From Hyphobacterium sp. SN044 (GTDB taxonomy: Bacteria; Pseudomonadota; Alphaproteobacteria; Caulobacterales; Maricaulaceae): 64,000 bases of DNA. The stretch spans positions 14,061 to 78,060 of the forward strand of contig NZ_JAKKUV010000008.1 in the NCBI RefSeq assembly GCF_021864465.1. The letters are read 5' to 3'. Numbering within the stretch: the first letter of the stretch is position 1; each line of letters opens with the position of its first letter. Positions 1 through 8,065 of the stretch are shown piece after piece. The position numbers were made by a program, and so were the translations under genes. The notes beneath the pieces were generated by a model. The model was given only the letters and a program-made list of their open reading frames with translations. It was not told the DNA's origin and did no database searches.

Positions 1-33
<33 letters not shown>

Positions 34-34
34 T

Positions 35-90
35 CCCCCCTCGCCCCGGACTTGATCCGGGGCACTCCCCCCGCAGGCGGGGGGAGAAAA
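35..90. repeat. Intergenic GC-rich double-hairpin repeat, copy A
   Basis: Two inverted repeats sit side by side. The first has 8-bp arms at 43-50 and 56-63 around a CTTGA loop; the second has CTCCCCCC at 65-72 facing GGGGGGAG at 79-86. Nearly the same string recurs at 53288-53343, so this is a dispersed intergenic element. It lies just past the stop of the leftward IalB-like gene and could also act as its transcription terminator. Confidence 0.7.
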
Positions 91-102
91 CTGATCAGAA
101 GG

Positions 103-597
103 TCAGCACAATTCCCCGACCCGGTTCAGCGCGGCGGTGATGCCCGACAACGAGAATTCATAGGCCGTGGCCGTGCCGCGGGTAGAGGTCGCCTCGACCC
201 GCATCAGCGCGCCGGCCTTCATCGCCCGGACGAGGCGGCGCTCGTCCTCGGTCTCCTCGACGAAGCCGTCGCGGTCGGCGGCGAACATCTCGAACCGGTC
301 CGACCCCACCCGCGCCAGCGGGGGATTGTCCGGACGCAGCGGATAGCCGGCAATGAAGCGGGGTTGTTCGCTGGCCTGACCATTGGCCCAGCTCGACACC
401 ATGAAGAAGACCTGGCCGTGATCGACATTCTGCGGCGCCATGTCGGTCGGCTGGGTCAGCGCGTAGCAGACGAGGCCGTCGGCGGTGTCGACGGTGAAGA
501 CGTGCCAGTCGGAGTAATTGCCGCGCGAAGTCTGGGCCGCGGCAGGCGCGCTGACCAGGACGAGGGCGGCGGCAAGGCAGGCAAGTCGGCGGAACAT
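103..597 (-). CDS. Exported IalB-like (invasion associated locus B) family protein
   Basis: A 164-residue protein with a classic Sec signal peptide (MFRRLACLAAALVLVSAPAAAQ) and a mature domain that begins SRGNYSDWHVF and carries two cysteines, one near YALTQ and one at the extreme C-terminus. Length, early DW motif and Cys arrangement fit the alphaproteobacterial IalB family, first named for a Bartonella locus but widespread in free-living relatives. A GTG directly before the ATG would add one residue; a GGAG-type ribosome site serves either start. The gene stands alone. Its role is unknown beyond a periplasmic location; the name does not imply virulence here. Confidence 0.7.
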   Translation of the reverse strand: MFRRLACLAAALVLVSAPAAAQTSRGNYSDWHVFTVDTADGLVCYALTQPTDMAPQNVDHGQVFFMVSSWANGQASEQPRFIAGYPLRPDNPPLARVGSDRFEMFAADRDGFVEETEDERRLVRAMKAGALMRVEATSTRGTATAYEFSLSGITAALNRVGELC

Positions 598-772
598 CAC
601 GTCTTTCTCCAGAGCGGCCGGATTCGCGGAACGCGCCTTGTCCAGCAGGGTTTCGCGGCAGTTTCAAGGCGCTGCGGATTTCAGCCTAGATTGATTCACG
701 GAGTGTGAACGGGCTTGATCGCGCCGCCCGCCTCGCTCACAAGCAGGAGGCAAGGCGAAGGGGCTGCCCCGC

Positions 773-1354
773 GTGAATGACACTGCCGCACAGGATGATG
801 ATGCCTCCCGCCGGGCCCGGCTCGACGGGCTGGTGGAGGCGTGCGCGCGCAAGGACCGCGCCGCGTTCGCGGAGCTGTTCGGCTTCTTCGCGCCGCGCAT
901 CAAGGCCTATCTGAAACGCCTTGCCAGCGATGACGCCACGGCCGAGGAGCTGACCCAGGAGGTCATGCTGACGGTCTGGCGCAAGGCCGGCCTGTTCGAC
1001 CCGAAACAGGCTTCGGCCTCGACCTGGATCTATCGCATCGCGCGGAACCGCCGCATCGACCTTGCCCGCAAGGACGGCAAGCCGGCGCTCGACGCCGACG
1101 AGCCGCTCTTGCAGCCCGGCGGGGTGGAGGCGCCGGACGATGCGGTCTTTGCCCGCGACCGCGAAGCGAAGGTGCGCGAGGCGCTGAAAACCCTGCCCGC
1201 CGAACAGGTCGAGCTTCTGCGTCTCGCCTTTTTCGAGGGGCTTAGTCATTCGGAAATCGCCGAGCGGCAGGATCTGCCGCTGGGAACGGTGAAGTCGCGC
1301 CTGCGGCTGGCCTTCGACAAGCTGAGGGGGGTGCTCGGCCGTGACGATCTCTAG
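773..1354 (+). CDS. ECF-type RNA polymerase sigma factor
   Basis: A 193-residue sigma-70 family protein of extracytoplasmic-function type: region 2 at about residues 30-95, with the conserved DATAEELTQEVMLTVW helix and STWIYRIARNR, then a linker, then region 4 at about 135-188 with the helix-turn-helix HSEIAERQDLPLGTVKSRLRLA. Region 3 is absent, as in all ECF factors. The next gene, 63 bp on, encodes a ChrR-like cupin protein, so this is a sigma/anti-sigma pair like RpoE-ChrR of Rhodobacter sphaeroides, which drives the singlet-oxygen response. What this pair controls is inferred from that family; no promoter matching an RpoE consensus was found with confidence. Confidence 0.92.
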   Translation: MNDTAAQDDDASRRARLDGLVEACARKDRAAFAELFGFFAPRIKAYLKRLASDDATAEELTQEVMLTVWRKAGLFDPKQASASTWIYRIARNRRIDLARKDGKPALDADEPLLQPGGVEAPDDAVFARDREAKVREALKTLPAEQVELLRLAFFEGLSHSEIAERQDLPLGTVKSRLRLAFDKLRGVLGRDDL

Positions 1355-1417
1355 ACGTCTTGACCCGCGCGCGAACCGATCCATATCCGGCGGCTTCGCG
1401 TATACGGCACGACAACC

Positions 1418-2101
1418 ATGACCCAGATCACCGCAACATCGCTGGCAACCGAATACGCGGCCGGACGCCTGTCCGCGCCGCTGCGCCTGCTGGTCGAGAC
1501 CCAGGCATCGATGCGCGGCGATGTCGCCGCGGCGATCGCCGAGGGCGAAGTGCTCGGCGGGGCGCTACTGGAAAGCGCCGCGCCCGCCGCCATGGCCGGC
1601 AATGCCGAAGCCATCGCGCTGGCCGCGATCGAGGCGCTGGAAAGCGGGGCCGGCGAAGCCGCCGGGCTGGGCAGTGCCGCGGTCGATCCGGTGCGGGCCG
1701 CGGCGAGCGGATCGAAATGGCTCGACGAAATCCTTGCCCTGCCCGATCCGCTGCGCGAGCGCGTGCTGGAATCCGGGCTCGACTGGCGGTTTGCCGCGCC
1801 GGGCGTGCGGCGGATTGCGCTGATGAAGGACGCGGGCGCGGAAGCCGAGCTCCTGCGCATCGAGCCGGGCCATGGCGCGCCGCGCCACAGTCATGCGGGA
1901 CGGGAATTCACCCTGGTTCTGACCGGGGCCTTCCATGACGGCATCCAGCGCTACGGGGCCGGCGATCTGGCCGCCGCCGACAGCGAGACCACCCACCGCC
2001 CGATCGCGGAGGCCGGCGAGATCTGCTACGCGCTCGCCGTCACCGACGGGGCACTGGAGTTCAAGGGCCTCATCGGCACCGTCCAGAAGTGGCTGGGGTA
2101 G
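1418..2101 (+). CDS. ChrR-like cupin anti-sigma factor lacking N-terminal zinc ligands
   Basis: A 227-residue protein aligning over its length with R. sphaeroides ChrR: an N-terminal anti-sigma domain (about 1-85) and a C-terminal cupin (about 110-215). The cupin metal motif is intact, with HSHAGRE and a later His in SETTHRP matching the ChrR ligands. The anti-sigma domain is not: ChrR binds zinc through His6, His31, Cys35 and Cys38, and here the aligned positions are Ile, Gln, Arg and Val. It follows an ECF sigma gene and is presumably its partner. The spacing, and an ATG without a strong ribosome site, are unusual for a tightly coupled pair. Binding to the sigma factor without zinc is inference. 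Confidence 0.8.
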   Translation: MTQITATSLATEYAAGRLSAPLRLLVETQASMRGDVAAAIAEGEVLGGALLESAAPAAMAGNAEAIALAAIEALESGAGEAAGLGSAAVDPVRAAASGSKWLDEILALPDPLRERVLESGLDWRFAAPGVRRIALMKDAGAEAELLRIEPGHGAPRHSHAGREFTLVLTGAFHDGIQRYGAGDLAAADSETTHRPIAEAGEICYALAVTDGALEFKGLIGTVQKWLG

Positions 2102-2137
2102 ATTTAACGGTTTCGGTTAGGTGGTGTGTGTGCTCTC

Positions 2138-2247
2138 CCTTCTCCCCTTCCTTAAGGGGAGAAGGTGCCCGCCAGGGCGGATGAGGGGTTCTGCTCCGAA
2201 ATTGCGGTGAGTGGCTGTCCCCCTCACCCTAGAGGGGGCGAGGGGAA
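2138..2247. repeat. Intergenic hairpin repeat, TCTCCCC/GGGGAGA type
   Basis: A 12-bp perfect inverted repeat (arms 2138-2149 and 2154-2165, 4-nt loop) is followed by GCCCGCCAGGGC and ends in a 17-nt string at 2231-2247 that recurs exactly at 28625-28641. The same architecture appears at 40596-40697. It fills the gap between the convergent chrR-like and trmH-like genes and could double as a terminator for both. Confidence 0.7.
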
Positions 2248-2249
2248 GA

Positions 2250-2807
2250 TCAGCGCCGGACCCTTGGTGCATCCCAGCTGCCGGGAGAGCCGAGTTCCGG
2301 ACCGCCGGGCATGAGCGGTCGGTCGGGATAGCCGCCCATGGCCAGGGTGCGATCGTAGAGCGTGATTGCCGCCGCCACCGAGACATTGACGCAGAATTTC
2401 GTCGGGATGCGCACGATGTGCTCGCAGCGCGCCTGCATTTCCGGCGTCAGCGATCCGCGCTCGCGGCCGAGCACATAGGCGCAGGCGCGCGGGTGGCGGA
2501 AGCTGGGCAGGTCGACCGCGTCCTCGGTCAGTTCGATGCCGACGAGGCTGCAGCCTTCCGGCAGCGCCATGTCGCTGATCCCGTCCCAGCCGAAATAGGG
2601 GACATTCTTCAGGCTGCGGGCGGTGTCTGACTGGAATATGTCGAGCGCCTTGTGGTGGGCGTCGACGGTGAAGGCGAAGCTGGCCCCGAAGGCGTGAGCG
2701 GTCCTGAGGATCGCACCCAGATTCATCGCCTTTGAAATGCCTTCGACGCCGACGCCGAAATAGCCTTTCAGCGGGCGGACCGGGCGAACGCCCGTGGCGC
2801 CCGTCAT
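2250..2807 (-). CDS. TrmH/SpoU-family RNA 2'-O-methyltransferase
   Basis: A 185-residue SPOUT methyltransferase. The three TrmH motifs are visible: NLGAILRTAHAFGA (motif 1), YVLGRERGSLTPE (motif 2) and CVNVSVAAAITLYDR (motif 3), which together form the trefoil knot that binds S-adenosylmethionine. The length is short, without the N-terminal L30e-like domain, similar to TrmL or TrmH-type tRNA enzymes; the exact ribose target cannot be read. The start ATG at 2807 overlaps the stop of the upstream asparaginase gene by 4 nt (ATGA), so the two are translationally coupled. A longer frame extends upstream inside that gene but lacks family character. Confidence 0.88.
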   Translation of the reverse strand: MTGATGVRPVRPLKGYFGVGVEGISKAMNLGAILRTAHAFGASFAFTVDAHHKALDIFQSDTARSLKNVPYFGWDGISDMALPEGCSLVGIELTEDAVDLPSFRHPRACAYVLGRERGSLTPEMQARCEHIVRIPTKFCVNVSVAAAITLYDRTLAMGGYPDRPLMPGGPELGSPGSWDAPRVRR

Positions 2808-3676
2808 CCGGCTTTCACGCCCGCGGTGATGCGGCCGTCGGGATGCAGGACGGCGTGCTTCATGCCCTCGGAATTCCACGGGAAGGCGACGCGGCCATCC
2901 TTGCCGACCGCGATGATGCCGCCATCGCCGCCCAGACGCTTCACATCCTTCAGCGCCCAGCGGCAAGCCTCGTCCGGGCTTTCCTGGAGATAGCGGATGC
3001 GCGCGGCGACCGTGCCGGCGGCGAGCGAGCGGATGAAATACTCACCCTGACCGGTGCAGGAGACGGCCACTTCGGTATCGGCCCAGGTGCCCGAGCCGAT
3101 CAGCGGGCAATCGCCGACGCGGCCCGGCGTCTTCTTCAGCGTGCCGCCGGTCGAGGTCGCGGCGGCAAGACGGCCTTCGAGATCGAGCGCGACGCAGCCG
3201 ACCGTGCCGGTGGCGATGGCGCGATTGTCGGGCACGGCGGCGGGTTTGTAATAGAGGTCCGGGTCCTCGACCTCTTCGAGGCCATTCTTGCGCGCGAGAC
3301 GCGCCGCACCGTCGCCGGCGAGCATGACGTGCGGGGTCTTCTCCATGACCATGCGGGCGGCATCGATCGGCGAGACGAAGCCTTCGAGCGCAGCAACTGC
3401 GCCGGCCATGCGGCATGGCCCATCCATGATGGCCGCGTCGAGCTCATACCGGCCCTCGACATTCGGGGCCGAGCCCTTGCCCGCGACATAGAGGCCGGAG
3501 ACTTCCATCGCGCGGGTCAGGTCGGCGACCACGTCCAGCGCGTTCGTCCCGTCCTGCAGCAGCGTGCGGCCACGCTCGGCCAGGGAATGCAGGTGTTCGA
3601 CCTCGCGGTCATAGCTGCGCTTGGCGAGAACGCCCGCGCCACCATGAATAACCAGGGCCACAGGGGAGGAGGCCAT
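2804..3676 (-). CDS. Plant-type L-asparaginase / isoaspartyl peptidase
   Basis: A 290-residue Ntn-hydrolase precursor. It starts ALVIHGGAGVL, the family N-terminal signature, and contains ATGTVGCVALD, where self-cleavage before the Thr exposes the catalytic nucleophile; TSTGGT follows downstream. The enzyme removes beta-aspartyl (isoaspartyl) linkages from dipeptides and hydrolyses asparagine. The start is set by GAGGAAAC upstream of the ATG at 3676; the frame runs open further upstream. It is coupled by ATGA to the RNA methyltransferase downstream and divergent from the dehydrogenase at 3840; the 163-bp gap should hold both promoters. Confidence 0.88.
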   Translation of the reverse strand: MASSPVALVIHGGAGVLAKRSYDREVEHLHSLAERGRTLLQDGTNALDVVADLTRAMEVSGLYVAGKGSAPNVEGRYELDAAIMDGPCRMAGAVAALEGFVSPIDAARMVMEKTPHVMLAGDGAARLARKNGLEEVEDPDLYYKPAAVPDNRAIATGTVGCVALDLEGRLAAATSTGGTLKKTPGRVGDCPLIGSGTWADTEVAVSCTGQGEYFIRSLAAGTVAARIRYLQESPDEACRWALKDVKRLGGDGGIIAVGKDGRVAFPWNSEGMKHAVLHPDGRITAGVKAG

Positions 3677-3839
3677 GTGTGTTTCCTCGGTTTTGCCGCG
3701 CCTACGCGGCGGACTGAAAGCTCTATCACCGGTCGCGCGCGGCAAGAAGTCCCGACAGGAGGGCTTGGCGCGCGGGGCGGGGGCGGGTTATCTGCCTGCC
3801 AGAGAAGAGTCCACCTTTCGAAACGGGGAAACGCACACG

Positions 3840-4619
3840 ATGAAACTGTCCAGGGATATCGCCGCTATCGTCACCGGCGGGGCTTCGGGCCTCGGTGAAG
3901 GCACCGCCCGCCGCCTCGCGGCCGGCGGCGCGAAGGTCGCCCTTTTCGACCTCAATGAGGAGCGCGGTGAAGCGCTGGCGAAGGAGTTGGGCGGCGTGTT
4001 CTGCAAGGTGAATGTCGCCGACGAGGCGAGCGTCACTGCCGGGTTCGAGAAGGCCCGCGCCGCGCACGGCCAGGAACGCATCCTCGTCAATTGCGCCGGT
4101 ATCGGCTGGGCCGAAAAGACGGCGCGCCGGTCCTCCTCCGGCGAAATCATGAGCCACAAGATCGAGGGCTTTTCCAAAGTCATCGCGATCAATCTGATCG
4201 GCAGCTTCATGTGCGCGGCGAAGGCCGCCGAGGGCATGCTGGGCGCCGATCCGATGCAAGACGGCGAGCGCGGCGTGATCATCAACACCGCTTCGGTCGC
4301 GGCGCAGGACGGCCAGATCGGCCAGGTCGCCTATTCCGCCTCGAAGGGCGGCATCTACGGCATGACGCTGCCGATGGCGCGCGACCTCGCCCGCGAAGGC
4401 GTGCGGGTGAACACGATCCTGCCGGGCTTCTTCGAGACGCCGATCTACAAGCAGATGCCGCCTGAGGTGAAAACCAACCTCATGGCGCATTTGCAATTCC
4501 CGCAGCGTTTCGGCACGCCGGAAGAGTATGCCGATCTCGTCGCCTTCATGGTCGAGAATGTCTACATCAATGCCGAATGCGTCCGCCTCGATGCCGGCGC
4601 GCGGATGGGCCCAAAATAA
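3840..4619 (+). CDS. Short-chain dehydrogenase, 3-hydroxyacyl-CoA dehydrogenase type-2-like
   Basis: A 259-residue classical SDR. The cofactor motif TGGASGLGEG lies at about residues 13-22, NCAG follows, the catalytic Ser is in NTASVAAQDG, and YSASKGG supplies Tyr and Lys. The overall pattern, with a short insertion before the Ser and the tail PQRFGTPEEYADL, resembles HSD10/3-hydroxyacyl-CoA dehydrogenase type 2, which oxidises short-chain or branched 3-hydroxyacyl-CoA with NAD in beta-oxidation. The substrate is inferred from family resemblance. The start at 3840 follows a GGGGAAAC ribosome site; the open frame extends upstream without family sequence. A strong terminator follows. Confidence 0.85.
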   Translation: MKLSRDIAAIVTGGASGLGEGTARRLAAGGAKVALFDLNEERGEALAKELGGVFCKVNVADEASVTAGFEKARAAHGQERILVNCAGIGWAEKTARRSSSGEIMSHKIEGFSKVIAINLIGSFMCAAKAAEGMLGADPMQDGERGVIINTASVAAQDGQIGQVAYSASKGGIYGMTLPMARDLAREGVRVNTILPGFFETPIYKQMPPEVKTNLMAHLQFPQRFGTPEEYADLVAFMVENVYINAECVRLDAGARMGPK

Positions 4620-4641
4620 TCGCGCCTTTTCGTTGAATTGG

Positions 4642-4672
4642 AGCCCCGGAGCCCTTCGCTCCGGGGCTTTTT
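4642..4672 (+). terminator. Rho-independent terminator after SDR gene
   Basis: Perfect 11-bp stem (4642-4652 with 4658-4668), 5-nt loop CCTTC, followed by a T run. It ends the dehydrogenase transcript and separates it from the metallohydrolase gene at 4734. Confidence 0.9.
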
Positions 4673-4733
4673 GTTTGCGTCCTCTGATCCCCGTGCGCCA
4701 AGGTGGGCGGACTGCAATGAGCCGGGGGGATTT

Positions 4734-7190
4734 ATGACACTGACGATCCGCAGGGGCGCCACGGCGCTGGCGCTGGTCATCGCACTCGCCGCGCCGGCGG
4801 CTGCGCAATGGACGCACCGCTATGGCCAGGTCGATGATTTCGGGCACCAGATCTATCTGGAACAGCACGAATTGCCGATCCTTGCGGGCGGGGTGACCGA
4901 CCCTGCTCCGGCCCCGGACGGGCGGCGCCTGGCCTTCGCCCAGGAAGGCTGGATCTGGATCCTCGATCTCGAAACCGGGGCGGCCGAACGGATAACGCGA
5001 GGCGCGGGCGTCGATTCCCGGCCGCGCTGGTCGGCCGACGGGACGCGGATCGCCTTCGTGCGCGACACCGGATCGGATACGGCGGTGATCGTGCGGACTC
5101 TTTCGAGCGGCGCGGAAACGGTGATCAACACGCCGGCGATCGAGCTCGATCCTGAGTTCAGCGCTGACGGGGCGTATCTCTTCTACACGTCCGGCGAGAG
5201 CGGCAGTCTCAGCGTGATGCGCCGGCATCTGGCGTCGGGCGCCGACGAGCGTCTGACCGATCTCAACCAGGTGGAACGCAATGCCCGCCGCCTGCCCGGC
5301 GGAACCGGGCTGATGTATCTCGCCGGGAATGGCGCGTCGCGCGTGTTGCGGGTCCGCGACTTCCTGAATGGCGGGGATAGTGTCGTCCACACCGAGACGC
5401 TGACCTATCACCTGACCGCCGACGTGCATCCCGAAGAGCGGGTGATCGTCTACAGCGCGCCGATCGACAATGACTATCACCTCTGGGTCAGCGATCTGGA
5501 CCAGCCGGACGTGCATCACCGGCTGACCGAGGGACACCCTTACGCCCTGACCCCGGCCTTCAGCGCCGATGGCAACACGATCTTCTACACCGAGGCGGAT
5601 GCGAACCGGGTGTTTCAGCTCAGGCGGATTGCGACGCATGGCGGCGCGCCGGAAACGATCGAGATCACCTCGCGCGACTATGGCGAGGCCACCGGAACGC
5701 TGTCACTGCAGGTGGCGGGGGCGGACGGGTCCCCCCTCACGGCCCGGGTCGCGATCGCCCGTGAAGACGGCCATCCCGTCGCCAATCCCGGCGGGGCCAC
5801 CTATTTCGACGGCCAGACCGGGCGGCATTATTTCTACGTTGAAGGCGGGGCCGAACTGACCCTGCCGGCCGGACGCTACACGGTGCTGGCCGCGCACGGC
5901 CCGATGGCGCCTGTCGTGCGGACCGAGATCCGGGTGCGCGGCGGGCAAACGGCAGACGCCGCGTTTTCCCTGGCACCGATCTGGGATGCAGGCGAACAGG
6001 GCTATGTCTCGGCCGATCACCATGTTCACCTCAATGGCGACGGGCATCACCGGGCGACCCATGGGGATGCGCTGGTCGTCACGGCCGGCGAGGACCTGGA
6101 CCTGCTGGCGCCGATGTCGTGGAATCGCTGGGAGCGGCGGATCGACGCCGCGCTGGTCGGCGAGATCACGACCGGGCCGGACGGTACGATCATCGATCAG
6201 GGCCAGGAAATCCGCTCGCATTTCCACGGGCATGTCGGCCTCGTCGGCGTCACGACGCCCTATGCCCCGTGGTTCTGGGGGCCCACCAATCCGGTGCTCG
6301 GCGATCCGGACCTGACCAATGGCGATGTCTTCGTCCATGCCGATCAGACGGGGGCTTTCGCGACCTATGTCCACCCGATCAGCGGCGACGGCGACCCGTT
6401 CGAGAACCCCGCCTCGATCCCGCTGGAACTGGCCGCGGACGCGGTTCTCAATGACCGCATGGGGCTGGAACTGGTCTGCGCCTGGACGAGTCCGCTCGGC
6501 AATTCGCAACTGTGGTACCGGCTTCTCAATATCGGCCGCCCGGTCGCGGCAATGTCGGGCACGGATACCTGGGTCGACTTCCACCGCACCCCGGCAATGG
6601 GGACGGGCCGCAATTATCTCCGCGTCCATGAGGGCGAGCCGGTCACGGCGGATGCGATCCTCGCCGCCGCCGAGGCGGGCCGGGGTTTCGTGACCACCGG
6701 CCCGGCTCTGGTCTTCACGCTCGGCGACGGGTCACGGCCCGGCGATGTCACCGAAGCCGGACCTGCCGAATGGCGCATCGATCTGACCAGCACGGTCGGG
6801 GTCGATGTCGTCGAGATCGTGGTCAATGGCCAGGTGGTCGAAACGCTGGACGGTGTCGCAGCCGGGGAAAGCCGGACGCTGACCGGAACGGTCGAGCTGC
6901 CGCAGGGCGGCTGGGTCGCCGCCCGGGCCTATGCCAGCGAGCGCCGGGACGACAGCTGGCCGAGCATGCATGCCCGCCCCTTTGCGCACGCCTCGCCGAT
7001 CTGGATCGGCGCGGTCGGGTCGACCGAGCCGGGCGCGCGCGCCGCGGCGGCCGCGGATCTGATCACCGCCATCGATGCGTCGGAAGCCCGGGCGCGTGCC
7101 GCCTATGGCGAGCGCGACATGAGCCGCATGAATGGACGGTTCGACGCGGCGCGGGCGCGTTTGCGGGTGATGACGGGCGAGGCCGAATGA
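4734..7190 (+). CDS. Exported beta-propeller / CehA-McbA-type metallohydrolase
   Basis: An 818-residue protein with a signal peptide cleaved after about residue 24 (AAPAAAQ). Residues 50-320 hold repeated TolB/PD40 propeller blades, seen as PAPDGRRLAF, PRWSADGTRIAF, PEFSADGAYLFY and PAFSADGNTIFY. A linker with a carboxypeptidase-regulatory-like fold follows. The C-terminal half carries PHP-type metal motifs (SADHHVHLNGDGHH, RSHFHGHVGL, TYVHP, SGTDTW) as in CehA/McbA family hydrolases. The family includes carbamate esterases, but the substrate here is unknown. It ends in ATGA overlap with the next gene. The start ATG at 4734 follows GGGGGGA; upstream in-frame sequence lies in the preceding terminator. 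Confidence 0.8.
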   Translation: MTLTIRRGATALALVIALAAPAAAQWTHRYGQVDDFGHQIYLEQHELPILAGGVTDPAPAPDGRRLAFAQEGWIWILDLETGAAERITRGAGVDSRPRWSADGTRIAFVRDTGSDTAVIVRTLSSGAETVINTPAIELDPEFSADGAYLFYTSGESGSLSVMRRHLASGADERLTDLNQVERNARRLPGGTGLMYLAGNGASRVLRVRDFLNGGDSVVHTETLTYHLTADVHPEERVIVYSAPIDNDYHLWVSDLDQPDVHHRLTEGHPYALTPAFSADGNTIFYTEADANRVFQLRRIATHGGAPETIEITSRDYGEATGTLSLQVAGADGSPLTARVAIAREDGHPVANPGGATYFDGQTGRHYFYVEGGAELTLPAGRYTVLAAHGPMAPVVRTEIRVRGGQTADAAFSLAPIWDAGEQGYVSADHHVHLNGDGHHRATHGDALVVTAGEDLDLLAPMSWNRWERRIDAALVGEITTGPDGTIIDQGQEIRSHFHGHVGLVGVTTPYAPWFWGPTNPVLGDPDLTNGDVFVHADQTGAFATYVHPISGDGDPFENPASIPLELAADAVLNDRMGLELVCAWTSPLGNSQLWYRLLNIGRPVAAMSGTDTWVDFHRTPAMGTGRNYLRVHEGEPVTADAILAAAEAGRGFVTTGPALVFTLGDGSRPGDVTEAGPAEWRIDLTSTVGVDVVEIVVNGQVVETLDGVAAGESRTLTGTVELPQGGWVAARAYASERRDDSWPSMHARPFAHASPIWIGAVGSTEPGARAAAAADLITAIDASEARARAAYGERDMSRMNGRFDAARARLRVMTGEAE

Positions 7191-7951
7191 TCCTCGCCCG
7201 CATAACCCGCGCGGTCCGCGAACAGAACTGGGTCGCCGTGGCGATCGAGTTCGTCATCGTCGTGGCCGGTGTCATGCTGGCCTTTCAGATTTCTGCCTGG
7301 AACGAGGCGAGGGCGGACCGCAGGGAGGAGGCCGGCTTTCTTCACGCGCTTGCCGCCGATACACGGTATTCGCGCGACCGGCTGGAACAGACCGCCGCAA
7401 GGCTCGAGGTTCAGCAGGCGGCGCTTGAACGTCTCCACCGGGTTCATCGCGGTGAGGCCGATGCCAGCGACGAAACCATCTCTGCCGATCTCGCCAACGG
7501 CCTGTTCTATCTGTCCTGGCTCGATGTGAACGAGTCGACATTCGACACGCTGGTCGGCTCCGGGCGCCTGAGTCTGATCGATGACCCGGTCCTGGTGGGT
7601 CTGCTCCAGACATTGAGCGCCAGCTATGACGATGCGCGGTCCACGATCGACAATGAGTTTCAGACCACCTACCGGTTCTCCGATCCCCTCCTGCTGCAAT
7701 CGGCGGACATGGCCGCCGTCTTCGGAGCGAATGAGCGATATACCACCCAGGTGCCGTGGTCGTCTGACATTCCTCCTGCACCGCCCGCTTCAAACGACTG
7801 GATGTCGGATCGCGCGTTCGGAAATGTCCTTCTCTATCGCGCCGCCTTTGTCGGTGCACTGAGTGGGCAGATCGCGTCGCTGACGTCCGATCTCGATGCG
7901 ATCCAGACACGGATTGATGCCCGCCTGCGCGCGATCGGCGAAACACCCTGA
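7187..7951 (+). CDS. Membrane-anchored protein, DUF6090-like, unknown function
   Basis: A 254-residue protein with one hydrophobic helix at about residues 16-36 (VAVAIEFVIVVAGVMLAFQI) followed by SAWNEARADRREE, a pattern that recalls DUF6090-type proteins whose helix ends in a WNE motif. The rest is soluble and helical, rich in acidic residues and with an ADTRYSRDRLEQTAARLEV coiled-coil-like stretch. It overlaps the upstream metallohydrolase by 4 nt, so the two are probably made together and may meet in the periplasm. I do not recognise a catalytic motif. Confidence 0.6.
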   Translation: MILARITRAVREQNWVAVAIEFVIVVAGVMLAFQISAWNEARADRREEAGFLHALAADTRYSRDRLEQTAARLEVQQAALERLHRVHRGEADASDETISADLANGLFYLSWLDVNESTFDTLVGSGRLSLIDDPVLVGLLQTLSASYDDARSTIDNEFQTTYRFSDPLLLQSADMAAVFGANERYTTQVPWSSDIPPAPPASNDWMSDRAFGNVLLYRAAFVGALSGQIASLTSDLDAIQTRIDARLRAIGETP

Positions 7952-7976
7952 CCCCGCACCGAACTGCAAAATCTTC

Positions 7977-8042
7977 TGACTTTCATTCTCAATTACTCTG
8001 GACGCACCACTCTTCCCCACGTTAAATGCGGGTCATTCTCAA
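7977..8042 (+). promoter_or_regulatory. Two Fur-like iron-box candidates upstream of siderophore receptor
   Basis: The string TCATTCTCAA occurs twice, at 7983-7992 and 8033-8042, exactly 50 bp apart. Read on the minus strand it contains TGAGAAT, close to the Fur heptamer TGATAAT. The first site (7977-7991) fits the 7-1-7 Fur arrangement at about 10 of 14 arm positions; the second (8027-8041) keeps only one good arm. Their place just before a TonB-dependent siderophore receptor supports iron repression, by Fur or a related alphaproteobacterial regulator. Confidence 0.5.
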
Positions 8043-8065
8043 GTTCGACGGGGGTCGAGACCGAT

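Noticed and set aside
716-745. Possible RpoE-type promoter (TGATCG) before the ECF sigma gene
   Set aside because: The -10 half does not match the known TA-containing consensus at a suitable distance; not convincing.
3726-5639. A 637-codon minus-strand open frame across the SDR gene and metallohydrolase
   Set aside because: It crosses a strong terminator and two clear genes and its composition is that of a codon-bias shadow.
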